Positions 44,494-53,314 of a stretch of DNA of 64,000 nt are shown here, piece after piece. The stretch spans positions 5,691,831 through 5,755,830 of the forward strand of contig NZ_KI911783.1 in assembly GCF_000515415.1 (NCBI RefSeq). Direction: 5' to 3'. Made by a program: the position numbers and the translations under genes. Numbering within the stretch: position 1 is the stretch's first letter; each line of letters begins with the position of its first letter. The DNA is from Bradyrhizobium sp. WSM1417 (lineage in GTDB: Bacteria; Pseudomonadota; Alphaproteobacteria; Rhizobiales; Xanthobacteraceae). The notes below the pieces were generated by a model. That model ran no database searches. It saw only the letters and a program-made list of their open reading frames with translations, and was not told where the DNA came from.

Positions 44494-45207
44494 ATGAGGC
44501 GGATAGTCGTGGTCTGCCTGTTGCTGCTCGCGGCAGGCCCGTCGCAGGGGCAAGAGGTCATCCGGCTGGCACGCATCGCCGACATCCCCGATCAATATGT
44601 CGGCGGCGAGATGCTGCGTGCGGTCTATGCCCGGCTGAACATCAAGCTCGAATTCGAGGATGTCCCCGGCAAGCGCGCGCTCACGCTGTCGAGTACCGGC
44701 GAGGTCGACGGCGAGGTCCAGCGGATCGGAACGCTCTCTCGCGACTATCCGACGCTGATCCAGGTGACACCTGCGATCAATTACATCGAGCCCACTGTCT
44801 TCACCACCAAACTGCAATTCGACGTCGCCGGCTGGAATTCAATCAGGGACTACAGCATCGGCATCGTACGTGGCGTCGGCTCGTCGGAAGCCGGTACGCG
44901 CGGCATGACCCGGGTCACGGCGACCACAAGCCTCGACAACATGGTCAAGATGCTCGATGCCGACCGCTTCGACGTGATGGTCACCGACCTCTTCAGCGGG
45001 TTGGCTGCGGTGAGGAAGCTCAATCTCCAGGCCAGGATCCATCCGCTCTCACCGCCACTCGAGCGGATCAGCATCTACCACCATCTGCATGAACGGCATC
45101 GCGATCTCGTGCCGAAGGTCGGAAGGATGATCGCGCAGATGGAGGCGAGCGGCGACCTCGCCCGGTTGCGGGAAACGCTGATCAAGCAGGTGCTGAGCGG
45201 GATGTGA
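44494..45207 (+). CDS. Periplasmic solute-binding protein (SBP_bac_3-like)
   Basis: 237 residues with a signal peptide (MRRIVVVCLLLLAAGPSQGQE, cut after ~residue 20). The remainder has the two-lobe amino-acid-binding-protein look (PDQYVGGEMLRAVYARLNIKLEFEDVPGKRAL, then SIGIVRGVGSSEAG and DVMVTDLFSGLAA). No permease follows, so it is more likely a sensor accessory than a transport component. Divergent from the hybrid kinase. Confidence 0.8.
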   Translation: MRRIVVVCLLLLAAGPSQGQEVIRLARIADIPDQYVGGEMLRAVYARLNIKLEFEDVPGKRALTLSSTGEVDGEVQRIGTLSRDYPTLIQVTPAINYIEPTVFTTKLQFDVAGWNSIRDYSIGIVRGVGSSEAGTRGMTRVTATTSLDNMVKMLDADRFDVMVTDLFSGLAAVRKLNLQARIHPLSPPLERISIYHHLHERHRDLVPKVGRMIAQMEASGDLARLRETLIKQVLSGM

Positions 45208-45214
45208 CACGTCG

Positions 45215-45418
45215 TCAGTTCGTGCGAGGCCGCTCCCGCACCGCTACCGCGGCGATCAACAGCCCGACGCACCAGGCCATGGCCGCCCGCGGCGGCTCGC
45301 TGCCGAGCAGCACGGTGAAGATGCCCGCAAGCAGGCATGGCGCGATCGCCTTGCCGGACCTGCTCGCGAGCGAGAGCAGGAACGGCATTGCGGCGATCGA
45401 TAACTGCACGACGTTCAT
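45215..45418 (-). CDS. Small two-TM hypothetical protein
   Basis: 67 residues with two hydrophobic segments (AIAPCLLAGIFTVLLG and MAWCVGLLIAAVAV). Convergent with the binding-protein gene, eight bases away. No clear ribosome site at ATG 45418. No family recognised. Confidence 0.5.
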   Translation of the reverse strand: MNVVQLSIAAMPFLLSLASRSGKAIAPCLLAGIFTVLLGSEPPRAAMAWCVGLLIAAVAVRERPRTN

Positions 45419-45448
45419 TGTCGCAGGCTATTTTTGCAGGAGTCGGGC

Positions 45449-45640
45449 TTAGAAGCCGCAAACGCTCATTGCGGGCGGGCGCTTGCCGCGCCGGCTTTCG
45501 ACGATGCGCTCGCCGCCGCTCTCGGCCGAGCTGCCGTAATAGCGGTGGTGGCCGCTCTGGTCGTGCAGATCCGCAAGCTCCGACTTTCCCGCCCGACGCG
45601 CGTCGCAGATGATCTTGCAGATGATCTTGATGGTCGACAT
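45449..45640 (-). CDS. Small hypothetical protein
   Basis: 63 residues from ATG 45640, with GGAGGC upstream. MSTIKIICKIICDARRAGKSELADLHDQSGHHRYYG... with two Cys near the start and a basic tail. No family recognised, but the ribosome site is good. Confidence 0.6.
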   Translation of the reverse strand: MSTIKIICKIICDARRAGKSELADLHDQSGHHRYYGSSAESGGERIVESRRGKRPPAMSVCGF

Positions 45641-45837
45641 GGCCGCCTCCGAAGTGTTCTTGGTGGCAATCAGTCGCGCCGATATCGAGCGGCGTTCACA
45701 CTTTTCGGCCGCAATCGGGTTTCGGGAAGGTTTCGTCGCCGCACCCCGCGACGCAATATTTTCCCCAGCCCCATTGTCGGCCGCGGCGGTGGTGATACGT
45801 CCTTCGGACGCGCGCAGCGAAAATCAACGAGGTGACG

Positions 45838-46224
45838 ATGCTTTACGCTATCCTGGCCTATCACGTGGAAGGCGAGATCTTGTCCTGGACGCCCGAAAAG
45901 GATGCCGCGGTCGTAGCCAAAGTCATCGAGGTTCAGGCGCCCCTCCGGGCAAGCGGGCATTTCGGCCCGGCCGCCCGCCTGGATGAGACCCGAAAGGCCC
46001 GCACCTTGCGCGGCCCCGGCGCGGGCGTGGTGCTGGACGGCCCGTTTGCCGAGACCAAGGAGCAGCTTCTGGGCTTCCACCTCGTCGAATACGACACGGA
46101 TGAGGAGGCGATCGCGGCCGCGCGGACGCTGCGCCAGGTCAATCCGTCAGCGGTCTACGAAATCCGCCCGGTCAAGCTTTACGTGCCGGCCGACGGGTTC
46201 GGCGCGACGCGTTCCGGCGAATGA
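45838..46224 (+). CDS. YCII-related domain protein
   Basis: 128 residues from ATG 45838, with GAGG five bases upstream; GTG at 45832 is an alternative. YAILAYHVEGEILSWTPEKDAAVV and DGPFAETKEQLLGFHLVEYDTDEEAIAAA match the YCII/PhnB-like fold (the DGPFxExKE motif is plain). These proteins often sit beside ECF sigma factors; none is present here. Function unknown. Confidence 0.85.
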   Translation: MLYAILAYHVEGEILSWTPEKDAAVVAKVIEVQAPLRASGHFGPAARLDETRKARTLRGPGAGVVLDGPFAETKEQLLGFHLVEYDTDEEAIAAARTLRQVNPSAVYEIRPVKLYVPADGFGATRSGE

Positions 46225-46233
46225 GCGGCAGGC

Positions 46234-46824
46234 CTATTTGTCCGTCCCGGTCGGCCCGACATAGAAGCGCTGGATCAGCAGGCCGCCGAAGGCGATGAAC
46301 CACACGAACGGCGCGACTTGCGGCGCGAACGCCGCAACGACCGTGCCCGGGATGAACACCAGCAGCGGAAACAGCGAGGCCATGATCTCGTGGCGCCAGC
46401 CGCCCAGGATCCTCCACCACAGCCAGGCATTGAGGCCGGCGATCGCGGTCAGGTGCAGGCCGTAGAGCACGGCGACCGCACTGCTCGTGGGATAGTTGGT
46501 GTAGAGGCCATTGGTCACCGGCAGCAGCACGATCGAGAGCAGGAAGAACAGATTGAGGATCACTGCACCGCGGCTGCCGACGGGCTGGCGCGCCAGCCGG
46601 CGGTGATGGCTGATCCAGAACACGCCGGCGATGATGAAGCTGAGCGCTAGACCCGCGAGCTTGCCGGAATAGACCCGGGCGAGATCGTTCCAGTCGGGCG
46701 CGCTGGTGAACACCGCCGCCCTGGGCAGGTCGTAGGCGAGCAGCGTCATGGCGACGCCAAAGATGGTGTTGCTGAGCGATTCCAGCCGTCGCATGTCGAA
46801 CTGGTCGGATTTGAGCTCGGTCAT
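46234..46824 (-). CDS. TMEM175/DUF1211-family membrane protein
   Basis: 196 residues, six hydrophobic segments. RRLESLSNTIFGVAMTLLAYDLP is the first-helix signature region of TMEM175 potassium channels (family RxxxFSDxVFAI pattern, here SNTIFG). Bacterial members conduct potassium weakly. Divergent from the helicase gene. Confidence 0.82.
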   Translation of the reverse strand: MTELKSDQFDMRRLESLSNTIFGVAMTLLAYDLPRAAVFTSAPDWNDLARVYSGKLAGLALSFIIAGVFWISHHRRLARQPVGSRGAVILNLFFLLSIVLLPVTNGLYTNYPTSSAVAVLYGLHLTAIAGLNAWLWWRILGGWRHEIMASLFPLLVFIPGTVVAAFAPQVAPFVWFIAFGGLLIQRFYVGPTGTDK

Positions 46825-46952
46825 ACCGGTTGGCGCTTTTTCGGAACGGAACCTTGGGCCGTCTTGTCCCTAGGTCTTAACATCGGTCTCGTCCAGACGC
46901 ATTGCGATTCGCAGCGGGATCGCCGACTCTGGCTGTTTCACCGGGGCGATTC

Positions 46953-49010
46953 GTGGCGACATATCTGGACACGCTCAATGCGGAGCAGCGCCGCGCCGTG
47001 GAGCATGGCGTGGCCGATGGTGCGACCGTGGGCGCGCCCCTGCTCGTCATCGCCGGTGCGGGCTCCGGCAAAACCAACACGCTGGCCCACCGCGTCGCGC
47101 ATTTGATCGTCGCGGGCAGCGATCCGCGCCGTATCCTCTTGATGACGTTTTCACGCCGCGCCGCGGCCGAGATGGCCAGCCGGGTCGAGCGCATCGCCCG
47201 AAAAGTGCTTGGCGAGAACAACGCCGCGATCATGCGCGACGCGCTCAGCTGGGCCGGCACGTTCCACGGCATCGGCGCACGGTTGCTGCGCGAATATGCC
47301 GAGCGGATCGGCGTCGATCCTGCGTTCACCATCCACGACCGCGAGGATTCCGCCGACCTGATGAACCTGGTCCGGCACGAGCGCGGATTGTCGAAGACGG
47401 AGAGCCGCTTTCCCGCCAAAGGCACCTGCCTGTCGATCTACTCGCGCTGCGTCAATGCCGAGATGGAGATCGAGAAGGTTTTGGGAGCGCACTATCCCTG
47501 GTGCGCAGGCTGGGCGGCCGAGCTGAAGGGCTTGTTCGCGGCCTATGTCGAGGCCAAGCAGGCCCAGCACGTGCTCGATTACGACGACCTGCTGCTCTAC
47601 TGGTCGCAGATGATGAGCGATGCGCTGATCGCGGAAGAAATCGGCAGCCGCTTCGATCACATATTGGTCGACGAATATCAGGACACCAACCGCCTGCAAT
47701 CCTCGATCCTGCTGGCGCTGAAGCCGGACGGGCGCGGTCTCACCGTGGTCGGCGACGACGCGCAGTCGATCTATTCGTTCCGCGCCGCCACTGTCCGCAA
47801 CATCCTGGATTTTCCGCAGAGCTTCTCGCCCCGCGCCGAGATGATCACGCTCGACCGCAATTACCGCTCGACGCAACCCGTGCTGGCGGCGGCCAACGGC
47901 GTCATCGGCCTGGCGCGCGAGCGCTTCACAAAAAACCTCTGGACCGACCGCAGCTCCGCGCAAAAACCACAGCTCGTCACCGTGCATGACGAGGCCGACC
48001 AGGCCCGTTACATCGTCGAGGAAGTGCTGGCCAACCGCGAGCAAGGCGCGCTCCTGAAGCACCAGGCGGTGCTGTTCCGGACGTCCTCGCATTCGGGCCC
48101 GCTCGAGATCGAGCTGACCCGCCGCAACATTCCCTTCGTCAAGTTCGGCGGGCTCAAGTTTCTCGACGCCGCGCATGTCAAGGACGTGCTGGCGCTGCTG
48201 CGCTTCACCGAAAATCCGCGCGACCGCGTCGCTGGCTTCCGCATCCTGCATCTGCTGCCGGGCATTGGACCCGCGACGGCGCAGCGTGTGCTCGACCAGA
48301 TGGCGGAGAGCACCGATCCGCTCGCCGCGCTCGGCCAGCTCCCGGTGCCGGCGCGCACCGGCGCGGACTGGACCGACTTCGTCCGCACGATCGAAAATCT
48401 GCGCTATTCGGAATGGCCGGCCGATCTCGAACGCGTGCGGCTGTGGTACGAACCGCATCTCGATCGCCTCCACGAGGATTCGGAGACGCGCCGCGCCGAT
48501 CTGATGCAGCTCGAGCAGATCGCGAGCGGCTATGCCTCGCGGGAGAAATTCCTGACCGAGCTCACGCTCGACCCGCCGGATGCGACCAGCGACAAATCCG
48601 GGCCACCCTTGCGCGACGAGGACTATCTGATCCTCTCCACCATCCACTCCGCCAAGGGCCAGGAGTGGAAATCGGTCTTCGTGCTCAACGTCGTCGACGG
48701 CTGCATGCCGTCGGATCTCGGCGCCGGCACCAGCGCCGAGCTCGAGGAGGAACGCCGCCTGCTCTATGTCGCGATGACTCGCGCCAAGGACGATCTGCAC
48801 CTCGTGGTGCCTCAGCGCTTCTTCACCCACGGCCAGGCCGCCAAAGGCGACCGCCACGTCTACGCCTCGCGCACCCGCTTCATCCCGGAGCCGCTGGTCT
48901 ATCTGTTCGAGCGCACCGCCTGGCCGAAAGCCGGCGCAAGCTCAGCGCGCACTGCCGCGCAAGGGCCAAAGGTCGACATCGGCGCGCGGATGCGCGGGAT
49001 GTGGCGTTAG
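46953..49010 (+). CDS. UvrD/Rep-type ATP-dependent DNA helicase
   Basis: 685 residues from GTG 46953; TTG 46902 is a longer in-frame option. SF1 motifs are intact: IAGAGSGKTNT (Walker A), DEYQDTN (Walker B), VGDDAQSIYSFRAA, LDRNYRST, STIHSAKGQEW and VAMTRAKDDL. No nuclease or extra domain is seen and it is shorter than UvrD. Likely a Rep/PcrA-like helicase for repair or replication restart. Its stop overlaps the stop of the convergent hydrolase. Confidence 0.93.
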   Translation: MATYLDTLNAEQRRAVEHGVADGATVGAPLLVIAGAGSGKTNTLAHRVAHLIVAGSDPRRILLMTFSRRAAAEMASRVERIARKVLGENNAAIMRDALSWAGTFHGIGARLLREYAERIGVDPAFTIHDREDSADLMNLVRHERGLSKTESRFPAKGTCLSIYSRCVNAEMEIEKVLGAHYPWCAGWAAELKGLFAAYVEAKQAQHVLDYDDLLLYWSQMMSDALIAEEIGSRFDHILVDEYQDTNRLQSSILLALKPDGRGLTVVGDDAQSIYSFRAATVRNILDFPQSFSPRAEMITLDRNYRSTQPVLAAANGVIGLARERFTKNLWTDRSSAQKPQLVTVHDEADQARYIVEEVLANREQGALLKHQAVLFRTSSHSGPLEIELTRRNIPFVKFGGLKFLDAAHVKDVLALLRFTENPRDRVAGFRILHLLPGIGPATAQRVLDQMAESTDPLAALGQLPVPARTGADWTDFVRTIENLRYSEWPADLERVRLWYEPHLDRLHEDSETRRADLMQLEQIASGYASREKFLTELTLDPPDATSDKSGPPLRDEDYLILSTIHSAKGQEWKSVFVLNVVDGCMPSDLGAGTSAELEEERRLLYVAMTRAKDDLHLVVPQRFFTHGQAAKGDRHVYASRTRFIPEPLVYLFERTAWPKAGASSARTAAQGPKVDIGARMRGMWR

Positions 49011-50254
49011 GCGCCCAGCCGATCGAACTGGACCTTGCCTGCCTTCATGACCATCGGGATGTGCTCGCCCTGGCCGAGCAGGCAGGCCACATCGCGGAGC
49101 GGATTGCCGTCGACGACCAGCAGGTCCGCAATGGCTTCGGGCACGATCCGGCCGAGCTTACCCTCCATGCCGAGCACCTCGGCGCCGACCAATGTCGCGC
49201 TGGCGATGACGGCGCGCGGACCGAGAATCTCGGCGCGAATGCGGAATTCGTCGCTCTGCAGACGCTGCGACGGTCCGAGCAGGTCGCTGCCAAACCCCAT
49301 TTTTACGCCGGCGTCCCGGTAGATCGTGAGCGAACGCAGGCCCGCGTCGCGGACATCGGCAATCTTGGCAACGCTTTCGGGCGGCAGGCCGTATTGGGCG
49401 CCCTCGTTGGCCAGCGCTTCGTAGGTGACGAGCGTCGGCACCACATAGGCGCCCTTCTCGGCCATCAGCTGCGCGGTCGGAGCATCGACCAGATTGCCGT
49501 GCTCGATGGTACGCACCCCGCAGCGCACCGCGCGTTCGATCGCGGCAGCGGTGTAGGCGTGGGCGAGCACATAGGTCTGACGCCCGCGCGCCTCCTCGAC
49601 GATGGCGCGGATCTCGTCCTCGGAGTAGCCGAAGGCACCGACCGGATCGGTCGGTGAGGCGACGCCGCCGGAGGCCATAATCTTGATCTGGTCCGCCCCC
49701 ATCTGGAGCTCCTCGCGCGCCGCCCTGCGCACGCTGTCGACACCATCGGCAACGCGCGCCAGCGCGCCAACACGGACGCAGCAGGGGCACGGTGCGTCGC
49801 TGGCGAGGTAGTCCGAGCGCGCCCGCATGTCGCCGTGGCCGCCGGTCTGGCTCAGCGCACGTCCCGAGACGAACAGCCGCGGACCGTCGGTGAGACCGGT
49901 CTCGATCGCCTGCTTCAGCGCATGGCCGGCGCCGCCGGCGTCGCGCACGGTGGTGAAGCCCCGCCGCAGCATGCCGCGCAGCAGCAGCGTCGAGCGCAGC
50001 GTCACCAGCACGTTCGGCATGTGCACCTGCTGCGCCAGATTGAGCTCCACGGCAATCGCATGCACATGCAGGTCGATCAGGCCGGGCATCAGCGTCTTGC
50101 CCTTCAGATCGACGGTGCGGTCGGCTTCCACCTGGAGCGGCCGATCGGAGACCTCCTTGATCAGACTGTCCTCGACCAGCACGTGATGTCCCTCCAGGAC
50201 GTCGGGCTGAAGCGGATCGAGCAGAGCGACGTTCTTGAAGAGCACACGGGACAT
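49007..50254 (-). CDS. Metal-dependent amidohydrolase (imidazolonepropionase-like)
   Basis: 415 residues from ATG 50254 with AGGAAG upstream. Metal ligands: HxH in GLIDLHVHA, carbamylated-lysine position K in DQIKIMASGG, H in LAHAYT, H in IEHGN and D in GFGSDLLG. Prolidase/imidazolonepropionase-like branch; hydrolyses an amide or cyclic imide of unknown structure. Third gene of an operon with the MFS transporter and GAF protein. Confidence 0.9.
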   Translation of the reverse strand: MSRVLFKNVALLDPLQPDVLEGHHVLVEDSLIKEVSDRPLQVEADRTVDLKGKTLMPGLIDLHVHAIAVELNLAQQVHMPNVLVTLRSTLLLRGMLRRGFTTVRDAGGAGHALKQAIETGLTDGPRLFVSGRALSQTGGHGDMRARSDYLASDAPCPCCVRVGALARVADGVDSVRRAAREELQMGADQIKIMASGGVASPTDPVGAFGYSEDEIRAIVEEARGRQTYVLAHAYTAAAIERAVRCGVRTIEHGNLVDAPTAQLMAEKGAYVVPTLVTYEALANEGAQYGLPPESVAKIADVRDAGLRSLTIYRDAGVKMGFGSDLLGPSQRLQSDEFRIRAEILGPRAVIASATLVGAEVLGMEGKLGRIVPEAIADLLVVDGNPLRDVACLLGQGEHIPMVMKAGKVQFDRLGA

Positions 50255-50271
50255 GACGACTTCCTGTCTGA

Positions 50272-50769
50272 TCAGGACTGGATGAGCAGCGCGGGCAGAG
50301 CGAGCTGGGCGAATGGGAGACACGCAGCGATATCGTCCTCGCCGTACCAGCCTGCCTCATGGAGCAGATTGAGCGAGCCGAGCGTGCGCCCGCACCAGCG
50401 CACGGGCATGTTGAGCACGCTCTCGCAGCCGAGCGAAGCGATCAGCTCGTGATCGGAAAACACCTCGCGCAGATCGTCCCGGGTGCGGCCGATATAGGCC
50501 TCGCCGCGGTCGAGCACGGCCCCGGTCCATGGCCCCGGCGCCAGGCGTTTGCGTCCGCCCGCGGGGTAAGGTCCGGGCAGATTGGAATACACCCGCGCTG
50601 CGTCCCGCGTGTCGTCGTCATAGGTCAGGATCGTGAACAGCTTGTGCCCGATCGCCGATTTCAAGGCGTCGTCCAGTGCCGAATACAGGGCATCCGGCTG
50701 ATCCGGCCTGCCCTGCGCGGCCGCCACGGCGCAGAGCAGCGGATCGGATCGGTGTTTCGTCCCCCTCAT
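50272..50769 (-). CDS. Stand-alone GAF-domain protein
   Basis: 165 residues from ATG 50769, which overlaps the stop of the MFS gene (ATGA). The GAF pattern is seen in KLFTILTYDDDTRDAARVYS, then a LREVFSDHELIASLGCESVLNMPVRWCGRTLGSLNLLHEAGWYGEDDI core, typical of ligand-binding GAF. It has no output domain. It sits between transporter and hydrolase genes of one operon. Role unknown. Confidence 0.82.
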   Translation of the reverse strand: MRGTKHRSDPLLCAVAAAQGRPDQPDALYSALDDALKSAIGHKLFTILTYDDDTRDAARVYSNLPGPYPAGGRKRLAPGPWTGAVLDRGEAYIGRTRDDLREVFSDHELIASLGCESVLNMPVRWCGRTLGSLNLLHEAGWYGEDDIAACLPFAQLALPALLIQS

Positions 50770-52124
50770 GCGACTTCGCCCGCCGCGATCTCTTCCAGCG
50801 AACGGCCGCGCGTCGGCACCCCCATCAGCACCACGGTGAGCGCGCCTAGCAGCAGCACGCTCGTGGTGAGGCCGAACACGCCGGCGAAGCCGAAATTGGG
50901 ATAGAGGTAGCCGACCAGGATCGGCGAGACGATCGCACCGATGCGGCCGATCGCGGAGGCGAGCCCGGCGCCGGTGGTTCTCACCGCCGTCGGAAATACC
51001 TCGGCGGTATAGGCATAGACGCCCGCATAGGTGCCGTTCATGAAGAAGGACAGCAAGATTCCGGCGACCATGATGTGCTGGTCGCTCTGCGCGAATGCAA
51101 GTCCGAGCGCGCTGGCGCCGCCGAGCACCATGTAGGAGGCAATCGTCGCCTGCCGGCCGATGCGCTCGTTGAAGTACGCAGCGCTGAAATAGCCGGGAAT
51201 TTGCGCGCAATAGATCGCGATCGAATAGGCGAAGCTCTTGGTGATGCTCATGCCGTTCTGGACCAGAAGGCCGGGGATCCAGACGAAGAAGGAATAGTAG
51301 CTGAACGTGATCGTCAGCCACATGATCCAGGTCATGATGGTGATGCGCGCCTGGCGGCCGGCGAGCAGCGCTGCGAAATTGGCAAGCAGCGTCCCACCAG
51401 TCACGGCAGGCGCCGTGGCTTCGACGACCGGTTGCGGCAGGACATGGCCTTGGCTCGCAAAGCCGGCCTCGATTCTGTCCAGCACGGTTGCGGCTTCCTT
51501 CTCCCGGCCCCGGCTTTCCAGCCAGCGCGGCGATTCCGGTAGCGCCCTGCGCCACCACAGCAGCATGACGACCGGCACTGCGGTGATGACCAGAACGATG
51601 CGCCAGCCGTTCTCATGAGCGGGCACGATGAAATAGCCGAGCAAGGCCGCCGCGACGAAACCGAAGGAGAAGAAGCCGGCCAGCGCGCCGGTAAAGCTGC
51701 CGCGGTAACGCCGCGCGACGAATTCCGCCAGATAGGGCGCAATGATTGCGCTCTCCGCGCCGGTGCCCATGCCCGCGACCACGCGGGCGGCGAAGAAGGA
51801 CGACCAGTCGTTCACCGCCGCGCTGACGATGGATGCGACGCAATAGAGCGCCAGCGCCGACATCATCACCGCACGACGGCCGATCAGGTCACCCAGCGTG
51901 CCCGCCAGCAGCGCGCCGAACAGGAAGCCGATATAAGTGCTGCTGCCGAGCACGCCGATCTGGACGCTCGACAGATTCCAGGTCGTGCGCAGCACCGGCA
52001 GGATGAACGCCAGCACGGCTGCGTCCATCGCGTCGAACATGTAGCCGAGCCCGCCCATCACCAGCAGATGCCCGTGGAAGCGCGCAAATGGAAGGCGCTC
52101 GATGCGCGCCGAGATCATCGACAT
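50766..52124 (-). CDS. MFS transporter (AAHS/sugar-transporter-like)
   Basis: 452 residues from ATG 52124, with AGGGGA upstream; a longer frame to 52202 enters the promoter region. About twelve TM segments and the GTLGDLIGRRAVMM loop. First gene of the MFS-GAF-amidohydrolase operon; divergent from a LysR regulator, so it probably imports the substrate of the hydrolase. Confidence 0.9.
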   Translation of the reverse strand: MSMISARIERLPFARFHGHLLVMGGLGYMFDAMDAAVLAFILPVLRTTWNLSSVQIGVLGSSTYIGFLFGALLAGTLGDLIGRRAVMMSALALYCVASIVSAAVNDWSSFFAARVVAGMGTGAESAIIAPYLAEFVARRYRGSFTGALAGFFSFGFVAAALLGYFIVPAHENGWRIVLVITAVPVVMLLWWRRALPESPRWLESRGREKEAATVLDRIEAGFASQGHVLPQPVVEATAPAVTGGTLLANFAALLAGRQARITIMTWIMWLTITFSYYSFFVWIPGLLVQNGMSITKSFAYSIAIYCAQIPGYFSAAYFNERIGRQATIASYMVLGGASALGLAFAQSDQHIMVAGILLSFFMNGTYAGVYAYTAEVFPTAVRTTGAGLASAIGRIGAIVSPILVGYLYPNFGFAGVFGLTTSVLLLGALTVVLMGVPTRGRSLEEIAAGEVA

Positions 52125-52191
52125 GAAAGTCCCCTCTGTCTGGCGGCCCGGCACTCCGCTCATTCCCTGGGGGAACCATAGACAAGGCGAT

Positions 52192-52205
52192 ATTATCGTC
52201 ATAAT
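52192..52205. promoter_or_regulatory. AT-rich dyad in the LysR/MFS divergent region
   Basis: ATTAT-N4-ATAAT lies between the two divergent genes, inside a run of AT (52190-52217) unlike the surrounding sequence. This is where a LysR-type binding site (T-N11-A) or the overlapping promoters would be. Not aligned to a specific motif beyond that. Confidence 0.45.
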
Positions 52206-52231
52206 TTATAATCATGATCTAGCGCATCACT

Positions 52232-53161
52232 GTGGTGAATGTTCTGTCGTTCCGAAAGCTCGACCTCAACCTGCTGAAAGTGTTCGAGGCGCTGATGACC
52301 GAGGGCAGCGTCACGCGCGCCGCCAACGCGCTTCTGATGACGCAGCCGGCGGTCAGCAACGCGCTCGCACGCCTGCGGGACGCGCTCGGCGATCCCCTGT
52401 TCGTCAGGTCCGGCACCGGCATCCGTCCGACCCAACGCGCCGTGGTGCTGTGGGAGCCGATCGGCGAAGCGCTCGAAACCGTCCGCGGCGCGCTCGACGA
52501 GCAGGTGTTCGATCCGCGCCGTGCACAGACCGAGTTCAGCCTGTCGATGTCGGATTACGTCGCCTCGCTGGTGATGCCGAACCTGCTGAATCATTTCGGC
52601 AAGGTCGCGCCGAAGGCGCGCATCCACACCGTCCCCAACACCGTCGTGGAGATCGCCGACCAGCTCGAGGACAATCGCGTTGATTGCGTGCTCAGCGTCT
52701 ATGTCAATGAGGCACAGCAGCCGGCCGCCATCCGCTCGCGCTCGCTGTGGACCGTCGACTATGCCTGCTTCATGCGGCGCGGCCATCCGCTCGCGGCGAT
52801 GAAGCGGCTGAGCACGCGCAGCTTCCTCAATGCGGGGCATGTCGATGTGAGCCTCGCCGGCAAGACCTTGCCGTCCTACGACCTCTTCCTCGCCTCGCGC
52901 GGGCTGTCGCGCAACCTGGTCGCGACCGTCAATCACTACAGCGCCGCCTATGAGGTCGTGCGCCAGTCCGACCTGATCGCGGTGCTGCCGAGCGATTTGC
53001 GCTCGCAATCCCGGCACGCGCCGTTCATGCACGCCATGCCGATTCCGCTCAAGGCGCCGCCGCGCATCGTCAGCCTGTTCTGGCACCAGCGCAACGACAC
53101 CGTACCGGCGCAGCGCTGGCTGCGCGACACCCTGGTCGAGATGTTCGCCAGGTCCGACTGA
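52232..53161 (+). CDS. LysR-family transcriptional regulator
   Basis: 309 residues; start GTG 52232 or the next codon, also GTG. HTH in the first 60 residues (LDLNLLKVFEALMTEGSVTRAANALLMTQPAVSNALARLRD), then an effector domain of two lobes (EFSLSMSDYVASLVMPNLL). Probably activates the divergent MFS operon when the substrate is present. Confidence 0.92.
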   Translation: MVNVLSFRKLDLNLLKVFEALMTEGSVTRAANALLMTQPAVSNALARLRDALGDPLFVRSGTGIRPTQRAVVLWEPIGEALETVRGALDEQVFDPRRAQTEFSLSMSDYVASLVMPNLLNHFGKVAPKARIHTVPNTVVEIADQLEDNRVDCVLSVYVNEAQQPAAIRSRSLWTVDYACFMRRGHPLAAMKRLSTRSFLNAGHVDVSLAGKTLPSYDLFLASRGLSRNLVATVNHYSAAYEVVRQSDLIAVLPSDLRSQSRHAPFMHAMPIPLKAPPRIVSLFWHQRNDTVPAQRWLRDTLVEMFARSD

Positions 53162-53314
53162 AGCCGCGGGTAGCGGGCCCCCGACACCATGAAAAAGAGA
53201 AACAATGGGTTTCTCGAAGCAGCATTGTGCACCAGTCCCCGCTGCTTAGCTCAAATCAAAGCAATCCCTCCCCCAGTGACAGGCGCGCAAGCCGCGCCCG
53301 CAGAGATCTCATCA

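Noticed and set aside
47151..48857. 568-codon open frame on the minus strand
   Set aside because: Opposite the helicase, which has every SF1 motif; its own translation is low-complexity Arg/Ala/Asp text.
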